The notes beneath the pieces are model-generated. The model was not told the origin of the DNA and searched no databases. It saw only the letters and a program-made list of their open reading frames with translations. Of a stretch of DNA of 64,000 bases, positions 47,816 through 59,717 are shown in pieces. A program made the position numbers and the translations under genes. Each line of letters starts with the position of its first letter. Within the stretch, counting starts at the first letter, position 1. Source of the stretch: Clitopilus passeckerianus (taxonomy: Eukaryota; Basidiomycota; Agaricomycetes; Agaricales; Entolomataceae); NCBI GenBank assembly GCA_944990035.1, contig CALYLX010000097.1:1-64000 (forward strand), read 5' to 3'.

Positions 47816-47995
47816 TGTCTGACGCCTCTGGGGCTTGGCTTCAGAGTATACGTTCGGGTAGTGACCATCAGCTATATTACCGTTCAACTTCCCTGAAGAT
47901 TCAGTGCGACGTATGTGGATCAAGTGACATTTATTGTTGTAGCCATAGGTTGTTGATACAGACGTTGTAAATGACATGACAATAAGGTGTGACGT

Positions 47996-49050
47996 TCAAC
48001 CCCTTGCGAACCTGGAGAAACTGTCAGCTACCTTACGAAGGGACGAGAAGCTGGTGAGGACTTGCCTCTGTAAATCAGCCAACTCAGCAGTGAAGAGATC
48101 TTGATCGCCAGGGTTCGGGCCGGAGTCAGCGTACTGCCAGAACGTAGCATACCTAAAGGGAACAGTTAGGTGGTGTCAAACCGAATGATACGAGATTGTA
48201 AGCGCACGGGAATCCAGCAGGCAGTGTGCCGACGCTTGAAGCATATCTCGCCAGCCACAAGGGATTATTGGCGCCAAATGCAGCGCTATTTCCCGTGCAA
48301 GTGGACCACCAGTCGGTGGTGGTATAGATGACTAGGGTGTATTAGTATTGATTTTCATAAGTTTGATAAGCTCAAGGCACCTGGGTATCGACCGGTTGCA
48401 GCGTGATACGTGTTAGAGAAATCGGCGATCCAGTTGACCATGGCTGCAGCGCTGAGCCCATAGCAGGTGGCTCCGTTTGGGTTGTCTTGAGGAGAAAGAA
48501 ATGAGTCCCCCATAAGGCAGTAAGTCACGGAGGTGAACATACATTCAATGTCCAGGGCACCAGGAAGAGTGATACCATCCGGGGTCCAACCACCTGTACG
48601 AATTCACTGGTCAGTAATCAATTTTCTATCCATTTGCGACAAGCTTACCTCCGTGGGCAAGGAAGTAGTTAGCCTGAGCAGCGCCAGAACTGGCGTCAGG
48701 GTGCGCGAAATGGTATGCTCCGCGAATCAGACCAGCATTGGTGGCACCGATGTATTGGTCCGAAAACGTAGAACTGATGTAGTCTGCGAAGAGGTTTTCG
48801 CCTTGTCAGGACTTTCATGAGGTTTCATGATATAGACAATTTACGCACTTGTTGACTCCGTTGCTTTGATATACGCCCAGGTGACACCACTTGCCTTCAC
48901 CGAAGCCCAGTTAACGCTGGGTTGCCATCCAGAGACGTCAATACCCTGCTGGTTAGCACGCTTCGTCAGCGCGATCCTTGCACCTTGGGCAGCAGTCGCC
49001 AACAAGAGAAGAGAGCCAAAGAAAGCTTTCATGCTGTCTTGACTTGACAT
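47996..49050 (-). CDS. Secreted GH25 lysozyme (muramidase)
   Basis: Glycoside hydrolase family 25 cleaves the MurNAc-GlcNAc bond of peptidoglycan; fungal members are secreted and may act on bacteria. A signal peptide [17 protein letters not shown] is seen at codons 7-23. Mature part: [72 protein letters not shown], catalytic DxE in [48 protein letters not shown] and [19 protein letters not shown]. It ends SRFARG, stop 47996-47998. Seven or so exons. Two Cys (TCYG and STCTG) may form the disulfide of this fold. Frame looks intact. Many introns show long residence in a eukaryote, even if the family came from bacteria. Confidence 0.88.
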
Positions 49051-50232
49051 TGTCGCCCAAGCTGAATATTTATGCGGTTGTCGACTTTAGACCACGCGGT
49101 CCATCTGTCGAAATCGACTTACGGCTATCTTTCTGCACGTTCCTCTAAGCATGGAAGTGGAGCCGTAGCTTCAATGTTTATTCCCCTGAAATAGAAGACG
49201 CTGGGCAGCCGAGGACATATGATTTCTCATGTCAAAGCTACATTGAATAACGACCATGCTGGTCAGCGTACTCAGTCTAGTCACGATGGTTGTATACTCA
49301 CCTGCCCAGACCATATATGCTCCAAAGAATCATTCGTAGGCGCCGGCAACGTCAAGATGGATTCATATTGAAGCGCTACGGCTGGTGTAATACGGTCACA
49401 TTCTGGCAAGATAAGATCGAAAACTCATTATCTTATGCGGAGAACTTACCATCACAGCAGATCATATCAGTTTGTTGTCAACGCCTCAACGAGATCTTCA
49501 CGCTCAGTGAGGGTGGTGGTAGTGGTGGTTGATTGCGGCTATGTCGTCCTCAAAAGGACAGCAGTTCCGTGCTCCACGTATAAGACTATATGAACAGTCC
49601 ACGGATGGAGCCACTGAGCCCTTTCCAGCGTCCAATGTCTCAAAACTTTACAATATTCGTGCTTGTTTGTAATTGGTATTTCTCGAATTTTGATTGGTCT
49701 ATAAACTCATAATGTGCCTTTTATGGGTGCTTAAGTCTCGTGTGAATCCATTGTTAGGTTAAGTCGATTTCTTGATTCTTGGGTAACTTTTTTTATCTAT
49801 ACACAGTAATTTTCTTGTGATCATCAATCACCGCATCACCTCTCTCCGACCGAGGTTGGCCGTTTGGTGCTAGCGGCTACCTGTGTATGGCGAACAGATC
49901 CTTCCTCATCTCTCGTTGTCTGTTCAGAGTAAAAACCTCCACCCTTATGCAGAAATTCCTACTCGACGCGGTTACCCAATATCCGACATCCGAGTTCATG
50001 CCATGCCGGTACGACAGTGGCCACTCTCGACAAGTCGAACTCAGCGACTGACCTATTGACAATTTCATCCCAGATCAGAGGGTGATAGATCGATTCTTGG
50101 TAGCCACAATGGTCGAAGTGAGGTCAAGAACGTCGTCATCTGGATGCCTCCCTCTCCCTGACACACACATCGATCGTCCGAACGGTTTTTATTACTCAAC
50201 AGCCAGTAAAAACGAGTTTGTAGTTCAATATA
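49051..50232. other. Intergenic, nothing recognised
   Basis: Promoter region between a divergent pair. No repeats, RNA genes or coding exons seen. Confidence 0.4.
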
Positions 50233-52373
50233 ATGGAGAGTGTGTCGAAAAACACCAAGTTGATCATCGACAATCTGGAAGAACTCCAGGATGTACGAAC
50301 AGAGATCCAGAAGTGGTACACATTGGAGCTTCTGGAGTTAGAAAAGAAAGTAAGCATAAAATCAGTGGAAGACGACATCACCTTATTATACTGAACAAAC
50401 CTCTAGTACCTCGAACTCCATGTACCCATCTTCCAACGAACGAAAGATCTCATCTCTGGGAATCTTAAAAAATCTTGGCGCCCTCTAAACGGCCGAGATT
50501 TTCTTTTAACAACCCAACAACGAGCCCAACCTAAGGGCATCCCTGGGTTTTGGCTTACAGTCCTCCATAACCATCCTATTTTCAAGGAACTCATTACTCG
50601 GCGCGACGAATCAATGCTAGAACATCTCATCGATATTCGTCTCGAACAAGTTTGCGACTCCGCTGACCTTCAATCCACTTCCATTGGATACACACTGTCT
50701 TTTGAGTTTGGTGACTTGAATCACAGCCATTTTCGTAACAGAATACTCTCGAAGACCTATTATTACGCTCCAAACCGATCTTGGAGTGATCCCAGCTACT
50801 GTTCATCTGTTGGAACGGAAATTGATTGGTGTGATGAGGACTCGACTCCAGGTGAGTAGTAATTTTCAAAGCATTCACTTTTCTGGTGCGTTTTTCATGA
50901 TTCAACCATTGGATTAGAGTCGACATTTTTCAATTTCTTCAAACCACCCTCACTTCCGTCCGAAGAGTGTATCCGAAATAGGGAAATCAGCGCCAAGGAC
51001 CTACAGTACGTCACATAAAGGATCAAATCACGTATGATTTCCATCTCGGAGAGACCCTCATGGTAGAGGTTCGTTCTTTCCACAATCTTCTCTCGATCCC
51101 TCTCCTAAATTGTCCAACTATTCGCCAGATCCTTCCAAAACCAACCAATTGGTTTACAGGAAAATCTTTAGCGACGATCTTTGATGCCTCTTCCGAGGGA
51201 GATAATTCAACAGATTCAGGAGACCAGACAGCCTCGTACTGGGAAAAATTACTTGTATGGTCTTCCGAGTACGGCAACACCAATGCCGTAAAGACTATTC
51301 TCCAGGATAAAAGCACCGAGGTCAATGTCAACTGGAGAAACGTCAACGGCTGCTCTGCACTTGATTACGCGATTGGAAATGGCCACGAGACAATAATCAA
51401 GGACTTACTAAAGCAGGAGAGTATCGACCTCACGCCATGTTTGACTTTACTTCTTTACGCTGCAACCAAAAGCTGTGCTGGTATAGTCGAGATATTGCTC
51501 CAACATCCGGCCATCGTCGCTCGGCTAAGGCGCAGCTGTCATGGCTGGCCTGATTCATTGCGTGCAGCACCTACGGATGGCGATGAACTCATTGCGAAGC
51601 TTCTGCTTCGCAATACTAAAAGACTCGGAATCAACGTCAATTATAAGGACGTTGATGGTCGCACTCCCCTATCATGTGCAGTTGATCGCCACAACATCAC
51701 ACTTGTGAAATTGCTACTCGACCACACGGACATTGACGTCAACGCGCAGGACTTCGAGGGGAGTTCACCGCTATCATTGGCAATCCCATCGTATTTACCT
51801 TGGGAAAATGCAACTGACATTTTACAGCTGCTACTCCAACACCAAGATATTGATATCAACTCCCGTGACAACTATGGTCGAACAACACTTTCCTACGCAA
51901 CACAATACGGAAAGTACGAAATCGTCCAACTGCTATTACGGCACCCAAACATCGATGCCGGAGTACGAGATAGCGAAGGCACTACCCCGCTTATACACGC
52001 AGTCTGGTACGGGGAAAACCGTGTAAAAATCGTACAACTCCTCCTTGGACAGGAAGGTGTCGACGTCAATGCGAGGGGCGAAGGAGGATACACAGCGCTC
52101 CTCATCGCTGCGCAGTACGGCCTTCATGCTATAGTAAAAGAGTTACTCGATCATGGGGCGGGGATTGACGTCAATATGGGCAATTATGATGGTTGGACAC
52201 CACTTACTTCGGCGGCGGGGAATGGTCATGATGAGGTCGTGAAGCTCTTGCTTGGGCATAAGGATATCAAGGTCAACCAACCTGGGGCGTATGGAAAGAC
52301 GGCCGTTCATCACGCGACGAGGAAGAAGCGTGACTCGACGGTTAAGTTGCTACAGGAATTTCGTGCGGTGTAA
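50233..52373 (+). CDS. NAP-domain/ankyrin-repeat fusion protein
   Basis: N-terminal nucleosome-assembly-protein domain: exon 50233-50349 (DNLEELQDVRTEIQKWYTLE, LLELEKK), exon 50407-50851 (YLELHVPIFQRTKDLISG, GIPGFWLTVLHNHPIFKELI, TRRDESMLEHLIDIRLEQ, YTLSFEFGDLNHSHFRNRIL, SKTYYYAPN, GTEIDWCDED) and exon 50918-51062 (STFFNFFKPPSLPSEE, ITYDFHLGETL). The last exon (51129-52373) begins ILPKPTNWFTGKSL, which is the end of the NAP fold, then an acidic linker (SSEGDNSTDSGDQ), then about eight ankyrin repeats, for example DGRTPLSCAVDRHNITLVKL, LLRHPNIDAGVRDSEGTTPL and GWTPLTSAAGNGHDEVVKLL. About 650 aa. Both domains share this exon, so the fusion is not an artefact of joining two genes. One frame break at about 51004-51020. 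Likely a histone-chaperone-like head on a protein-binding array; function unknown. Confidence 0.82.
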
Positions 52374-55286
52374 CTGGTAGTGAGCGAAGGGAAGAACAGG
52401 TCCGTGTTACAGGAGGCTGAAATTGAACTGTCTTACATACATTTGGTGTTAATACATTCCTCCCATTGGCCACCAGCCGATGCGATTTGACTCGCAAAGT
52501 TGAACCCTGAATCCTCAGAAGCGTTGGAGGTGGTTCATGGCACTGAATATATTGGTGCTGAGGATCTGAGACGGTAGTAGGGTACAGGACGCCACGCTAG
52601 AGACTAATGCTTGGAGACAGAGAGGCGCCGAGGAATTCCACCCGACATGTTCATAAGTAACAGACATTCTCCCGCAGGAGCATCTGGTATAGCATTCGGA
52701 CCTTGACAGGTCGATTATCTAGGAAGATCCCGTGATTGAGAGCCATATCCTGTTTGGAGGAACCAATGACACAGGATATTCCATCAACACTTGACCGGCA
52801 ACTTTCGGCCGGAATAGTGAGCAGTCAGTATGAAGCGTGCTCGCGTCTGAACGAAGACAAACATGCTCACCGGGTCCGTCAGAGTTGGACATCATCGAAA
52901 ATAGATGTTTGATGCTATTCAACGAAGTAGACCTGAGCATATGCTCCAGCAGGCGACGTCAACAGGAAGCTTGTGTGCAATGCAGTCCCAAGGAGCGGGA
53001 ATAGCGTACGAGATCCGGGGATGTCCCACCTCATGCAGAATCCCGTCAACAGCTCCTCCTAGATTCATTAATCTTGGGTGCATCGCGATGCCCACTGCGT
53101 CTCCTTCACAGAGCAAGCCTAATGAGTGAGGTGTACACCAATCGGTGCCTACCACGATCCAACGATCGCGGAACTCCATGATCGTACATGAAAGACTGTG
53201 AGCTATAAGTGAGACCCGGCCATCACACACTATTGGCGTTGGACGAGAATTCCGCCTACCTTTATCCTTACCAGGGATGTTGATGTCAGCGAAACTTGAC
53301 CTGAGCGAGGGAATCCAAGATCCGGCACGATGGCGCGAAGTAGTCAGTCTATCAAAGTCACTCAGGCTAGGCCCAGCCTAAGTAAATGAAAAGGGCATGT
53401 GTGTCCGTTCGATTCGCTGGCCGAGCACCGAGATAGCTTCCTCGCTGAACCTGGGAAGCTTTGAAGAATCCCACCAACTTATCCAGCAAGCACCATGCTC
53501 TCAGACACTCCAACCTGGTCTGCATCCTTCACCCTCGGCCGACCAGCTGATGCAGTTCTCGAATTCAATTGAAAGCACCCTGGTCCTCTTCCGACGACGC
53601 CCACCTGCATCATGGCAGGTCGATCAATTCTAGGGGCGATCGGGAATGATCGGAGCCAAGGGGAGCCCAACGCACCGAAGTTCCGATTCCGAAGGGTCCA
53701 TGGAAGTGAGAAGCCGCTGAGTCAGCAACCGCAAGTGTGCAACGGAAGCGGTTGTTATGACGGTGCACAGCTTTCCCCACGACCTATTGGTGACCAAACG
53801 GTGATTGGGTGAGATTGGGTTATGCGGTTAGTGCAATGGTGAGAGATTACCGGAAAAGTGAGGAGAGACTCGTCGTTGAATGGTTAGTTAGTAAGGTAGA
53901 GAGTAGGCAAGGGTGATAAAACTGTTAAAAAATGCGAACGGTGAGATCTCCGAAGTAAAACCTCTAATCTCTGCGCCACATCGGGGAAAACCCTGCATGT
54001 TGTCACCATAAGATCTGTTGCTTGAAATAACGTACAGTATCCAGGAGCATCCGTTTTCAGTTCAGGTAGAATTTCAAACTACCTCCCTCTCGCTCTTCGT
54101 TTCCGTATCGTATATTTTGAAAAGAAGCAAGCATAACGAAACGTTGGAGTATAAATGTACAAGCGCGCCACGCTGTCACGATTGTGCCGGTGAGGGACGT
54201 TCTGCGGCCACGATGAATGAATCGTGGAAGACACCTTCTGCCCTGCTTCTCCATCACTATTGTTGTTTCCATCGTGATCTTTCCCAGTCAATTTCTCCGT
54301 GCTGCCACCTTTGAACTCGTAGTCCATCTTCTCTACGCAGATCTGTGCTGATCCTTGACTGCCCACAATGCTGAAAGTGTGCCCGCAGGTTAGAAATGAC
54401 TTGCGAGAGCTAGGTGAAAGGTTGTGCGTAATATGGACTAGGAGTTAATTGAGCCTTGGCTGTTGCCAGTGAGGGTCGCACAACTTTAACCGTTCTTGAA
54501 TAAGCATGGATCTCGATCGTGTGTAACCGAACTGCTTTCCCCCTATATCTGCCCATCCACCGTCATCCAGATAGCCCGTTCCTTGTGACCTGTAGCTTCG
54601 ACTCAATACGGGCATAGGTGAGACTTGTGTTTGTCCGTGGCAACATTCCTCCATCCTTGTCGGATTAGTGTGAGTGTGTGCTTTGAGTGCCTTCTGGAAG
54701 GATCATTGTGAGGGCCACACCTGAAAATGTCACTCATCCATTTGATGAGCCTAAATCGACCCGATTGCGATCTAGGATCAAGTGGGCACATCTGTTGGCT
54801 GTGTCTGACCATCAAATCAGTACACGAGGGCCGTTCGTGCCTCAGACCAGGAGCACTGAGGAATGAAGTACCGAATCGTTCCTAAAGAGACGTTGTTGGA
54901 TTGCTGAGCTGGCACCGTAGTCGACCGTAGCACTTTATGTACGATTCATTGGGCGATATACTATAATTTACCCGCTATTCCGGTGTGCCATTACTATAAA
55001 CCGCTACCGGCGGTAACTTTCAGCGCAAGATTTTTGTGGGAAATTGGATGATCAGAGGGGCAAACGTCCATCGACCCCGAACCCTTGCCACCCAACAACA
55101 AATTCTGACTAGCCAAGCTATAAAAGGTCGCTTCCCAATTCAACTGCACCTCTTTCCCGACCCCCAACTCTGATCCTGTGGATCCCTCCCGCTTAGTGTC
55201 TGCGTCCGTTTCTCGTAAAAATTCCGTCGAGGAACGTAGGCGCTATCGACGATTCTATTGACGACGCCAACGAACGTTGAGCAAGG
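52374..55286. other. Intergenic, no gene supported
   Basis: A minus-strand frame at 52919-53230 (104 codons) is longer than most but carries no motif and has an equally open opposite frame. The last 300 bp form the TUP1 promoter and leader. Confidence 0.4.
55119..55125 (+). promoter_or_regulatory. TATA box of TUP1
   Basis: tataaaa in the context gctataaaaggtcg, 162 bp before the ATG at 55287, followed by a C/T-rich leader. Confidence 0.5.
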
Positions 55287-58200
55287 ATGTCGGGGAGCAC
55301 CATTTATAATGTTCGTATTTTAATATTTTTTTTTACACTTTTTGCCTCCGTTTTGGCCGTTTCAACGTTAGACTCGTGAATTTCCAAATCCTGACAGTTC
55401 TGTGTCATACGCTTGTGCACGTGTAGTCGGATTCTTCCCTTCTCTCTTGACTCCTTCCCCCTTGGGCTTGGCATGAACCGTGGAATCTCCTCTTGAAAAC
55501 CATTTTTTAACCTTTTACCTCGAACCACTACTATCATTTCTCGTTGCTGGCTGTCGTGCTAATATGTCTCGCTCCCTGCAGCACCGGTCGTTGCAACCCA
55601 CTGGTCCGCCGACGGGGCAAGGTTCAGCTGCACCACCCGCCACACACGCGAGACTCAATGATTCATTTGACGCCATTCGACATGAATTCGAAGCAGTCAA
55701 TACTGATTTGACTGTTTTGAGAGCACAAAGGGACGATTTAGAGGCCAAAGGTGCGTTTTTTCCCTCGCGTTTGCACCCTTATCTCGTCGTCTAAAATCCG
55801 AGCAGTCGCAAACCAAGTGAACGAACTCACCAAAATCCACTCAGCACTCTACGACCTCGAAGCGCAACACAAACAGGTCCGAAACCAGTATGAAGATGAG
55901 GTTCACCGGCTTCGCGGGGAGCTTCATGCTGCTCGACAAGGTCTCAACCCACACCCTCCGATTGTCGGCCCTGGCTCACATGGCCCCGGTTCTGTTGGCC
56001 CTGCATCTATTGGCCTACCACCTGGCCCGCCCCCTCCCGGACCATCGTCCAATGCACCACCTGGGATCCCACCCCAGGGCTACAACGACCCCTACTATCG
56101 GGAACGCGATAGGGAGCGGGAGAGAGATAAAGAGCGCGAGCGAGAATTGAGAGATAGGGAACGGGAGCGGGACCGTATAGAGCGCGAGAGGGAGGCTGAA
56201 GCTAGGGATAGGGAGAGAGACCGAGAAAGGGCGCTAGATAGGGACAGGGACAGGAGCAGGAACGATACCAGGAGCGCTGCTGGCAGCATCGACGCCGCAG
56301 ACTATAACAAACGCACATTGGGTCCTCCACCTGACAGAGGGGATGCAAAACGATACAAACAGGATCGTATCAAGAGCGATCGTAGTGGTAAGCTATCTCC
56401 GTAACGTTGTACCAGAATCTCATCTCACTTTCTTGCGATTCAGACCAATACAGTCCTTCGCTGGGACCGGGTCTTACCCCCAAGTTACCACCTCTTCCTT
56501 CTACGTCTGGGGCTTCGAGTGGTCCTGTAGGTGCGCCAGGTGGTCCTGGAATTCCTCCTCCCCCAGGACAAACTCATGCGCCTTACCCTCCTTCGGGACC
56601 CGCTGCTCCTCCTGAGCCTCCAGCACCTGCTGCGCCTCCCTCGCATAGCAGCGCCCTGGTTCCTCTTGGTCCAGGAGGTGCACCGCCAGGCGCAACTGTC
56701 ACGGGCCCTGGCGCCCCCGGCGGACCATCGCAGCCTGTAGCATTCCCCGATGACCTGGACATCCACTCCATTCCTGCCGATTTGAAGAAAGAAGGCAGCG
56801 ATTGGTTCGCGATTTTCAATCCTAACACCAAGCGGACTATGGATGTTCAATTGGTTCATACTTTGATGCATGAGAGGTATGTTTGGATTTTCCCTTTTTT
56901 TCCTCTTCATTTTTTTTTCCTGCCTCTTTGGATGTTCTGTGCGCCGTTGGCGATTTTTCATTTCAGTGGATAGAAATCCCGCTAAATTCGGCTTCAACTG
57001 TCGGTTGAGCTGACGTGGCGAATCCGAGCACAGCCACATTTTCTTCGTGCCTTGCTTTTTTTTTCTTTCTCGCATTTTTGCTTATATCATCAACCCCCTA
57101 TTTGATCGACGGTGATGTTGACATCTTGAATAGTGTTGTTTGCTGTGTTCGATTTTCTCAAGATGGCAAATATCTTGCCACTGGATGTAACAGGACAGCG
57201 CAGATTTACGATACTAAGACTGGTATCAAGACCTCGTGAGTGTCATGCTGCAAATGAAAAGATTTGTTGAATTAATGAGCGGTGTAGTGTGCTTGTCGAT
57301 GAGCAAGCTGCTAAGAGCGGCGATCTCTATATCAGGAGCGTGTGCTTCAGCCCCGACGGCAAGTACCTCGCTACTGGAGCTGAGGACAAACAAATAAGGG
57401 TACGTCTTTCTTGTCAAAATTCCCCTTCAAATTCTAACTCCAGTGTCCTCGTAGATCTGGGATATCGCAAAGAAACGCATCCGAATTATATTCGATGGAC
57501 ACCAGCAAGAAATCTACTCACTCGACTTCTCTGCTGACGGTCGCCTTATCGTCTCCGGTTCAGGCGACAAGACCGCCAGGATTTGGGACATGGAGGATGG
57601 CACATCAAAGGTCCTCACCATTAACGACCCGGACTCCCTCAACAACGACGCTGGTGTCACCTCCGTAGCCATCTCGCCCGACGGCAAGTATGTCGCAGCT
57701 GGGAGCTTGGACACCGTGGTGCGGATATGGGACGTTGCTACCGCCCAGCTGGTGGAGAGGCTAAGAGGCCATAGGGACAGCGTATACAGTGTTGCATTCA
57801 CGCCGGATGGCAAGGGCTTGGTCAGCGGTAGCTTGGACAAGACCTTGAAGTATTGGGATGTTTCGGCGTTGATGAGTGGGAAGAGCAGGAAGGAGACAAA
57901 TGGTACCAGTGGACCTGGCCAGGGTGCTATTGTGAAGACTGGCGATAAGGCTAGTCAGTGCACTATGAACTTTACTGGACATAAGGTAAGAGTTTGCATC
58001 TCGCTCTCGGTTCATCTGCTGATAGCTGTTTGTCGTAGGATTATGTACTCTCTGTTGCTGTTTCCCATGATGGTGAATGGGTTGTATCTGGCTCGAAAGA
58101 CCGAGGCGTCCAGTTCTGGGATTCAAGAAATGCCATCGTACAATGCATGCTCCAGGGCCACAAGAACTCAGGTACATTTCACGTCTCCCTTCTCTGAGAT

Positions 58201-58370
58201 AGCGCGGCTAACATTTTTTCGTAGTCATCTCGATAGATCTGAGCAAATCCGGTAGCATGTTGGCTACTGGCAGTGGTGATTGGCAGGCGAGGATATGTGC
58301 GTGTTCCCAATGTCTGTGCCTTAGACTGATACTGATGCAAACCTTTACAGGGAGTTACAATAATATTTAA
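55287..58370 (+). CDS. TUP1: Transcriptional corepressor TUP1
   Basis: Global WD40 corepressor. Exon 1 encodes MSGSTIYN; exon 2 continues with [15 protein letters not shown] and [33 protein letters not shown]; exon 3 with [36 protein letters not shown], the tetramerising coiled coil. A Pro/Gly linker and a striking Arg/Glu/Asp tract (residue pairs RE, RD, ER, about 56090-56270) follow, then a second Pro/Gly linker. From [40 protein letters not shown] seven WD blades follow, e.g. [100 protein letters not shown]. Ends ARIWSYNNI, stop TAA 58368-58370. All exons are in frame, including a 250-nt intron at about 56879-57133. This is the intact copy of the pair. Confidence 0.93.
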
Positions 58371-58754
58371 TATGGTCCTTTGGGGTCTCTCTTATTTCCT
58401 TTGGTCTCGCCGTCCGTCCACCGTACCTAGACAAAGCCTCACCCACATCCGCATCCATATCTACAGAACCAGCCAAACTCTGGTTTGTAGCGACATATCC
58501 TGTTTATTCTGATCCTCCTTGTCCATCCTGTACTTATCTAAGGCCGATTCTATGCAACCTTCCGACGATGTATTCTTTGTGTTTCGTATTTGATTTCTTC
58601 TCGATGTTGTCTTGATAATTCACGATAAATGAAGCATTGTACAAAGTGTTTACCTGTTTGAGCCACCCTCTCTTTTCAGCAACTTGGTACACGATATTCC
58701 CATAGATAACTCATCTTACGTAGGTGGCTGTAAACTGGTTAGAGCCCCTTACGA

Positions 58755-59717
58755 ATGCAATCAAAGGCCAGTGGACTCATGTCCACCGTATCACCCTCAA
58801 CTTGCTCTGTCTCACTCTCCTCTAATATGGTACCTCTTCGACGATCCGAGAAAAAAATAAAATACTACCAGGATACGATTACATTTCAGGTCCGTTTACA
58901 TGTCCGTTACTCCAGGCATTTGGATACAACTGATATATGGTGTTGACTCAGGTCGAAGACGTTCTGTTCAATGTGGCGAAATGGTACTTCGTCAAACACT
59001 CGTCCGTCTTCCGTGACATGTTCAGCATCCCTCAACCTGCTGGGCAAGTCGACGACGGGTTGAATGGGGATCATCCCCTTGTTCTCGAGGGGGTAAAGGC
59101 AGAGGACTGCGAGGAATTACTCGATATGATGTGTCCTGAGTAGGCCAACCCTCTGGTCCATAAATGAGAACTAACTAATCACTACTTCATCTAGGCCGGA
59201 TTATCCCCTTCCACTAGACCTCGTTACCATTATCGAGCCCGAACAATACAAGGCGATGGCCGAGGCTGCTATCAACCGGTATTCTGCTTGCATCGAACTC
59301 TCTCGAAGGCGGTTCTTCCATCGAATACATGCTGAATCAATCAAACGCCTGGAGAAACGCCAACTAAGCCCTGTGGACAAGATCGTTCTCGGGTGACAGC
59401 ATCACGTCGCTGAATGGATCCAGAAAGGATGTAATGAGCTTGTGGAGCATTCAGAGAGGATGTCAAAAGGAGAGGCAGAAAGGTTGGGCCCTACAATCAC
59501 CGTTGGAATTGCTAACCTTCGAGAGGAGCGATGTGAAATGCCAGTGGATCTGTCCAACCACAGGATCCAAATGCTCCAGCCGATCACCTCTGCTCATCTT
59601 CTCTGGGAACAACTCATCAGAAGTTTTGTGCGATTGGCCCATGTTCCTAGTATAGGTATCGAGGACATCTTCCAAGACGAGCTAAAATTGGATCCATTAT
59701 CAGTCGCTAAAAATTGA
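58755..59717 (+). CDS. BTB/POZ-domain protein with in-frame TGA
   Basis: Three exons. Exon 1 (MQSKASGLMSTVSPSTCSVS, YYQDTITFQ; a second in-frame ATG lies at 58779), then VEDVLFNVAKWYFVKHSSVF, RDMFSIPQPAGQVDDG, NGDHPLVLEGVKAEDCEELL (BTB fold), then PDYPLPLDLVTIIEPEQYKA, RRRFFHRIHAESIKRLEKRQ, LSPVDKIVLG-stop-QHHVAEW, IQKGCNELVEHSERMSKGEA, and a tail to TGA 59715-59717. The in-frame TGA at 59394-59396 stands where relatives have Arg or Lys (compare LLGKQFDIPTW in the gene at 46811); CGA to TGA is a single C-to-T change. The frame continues clean for 107 codons after it. Its last 120 bp overlap an opposite-strand reading frame of the HNH relic. Confidence 0.6.

Noticed and set aside
52919..53230. 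104-codon minus-strand frame
   Set aside because: Equally long frame on the opposite strand, no motif, no splice context.
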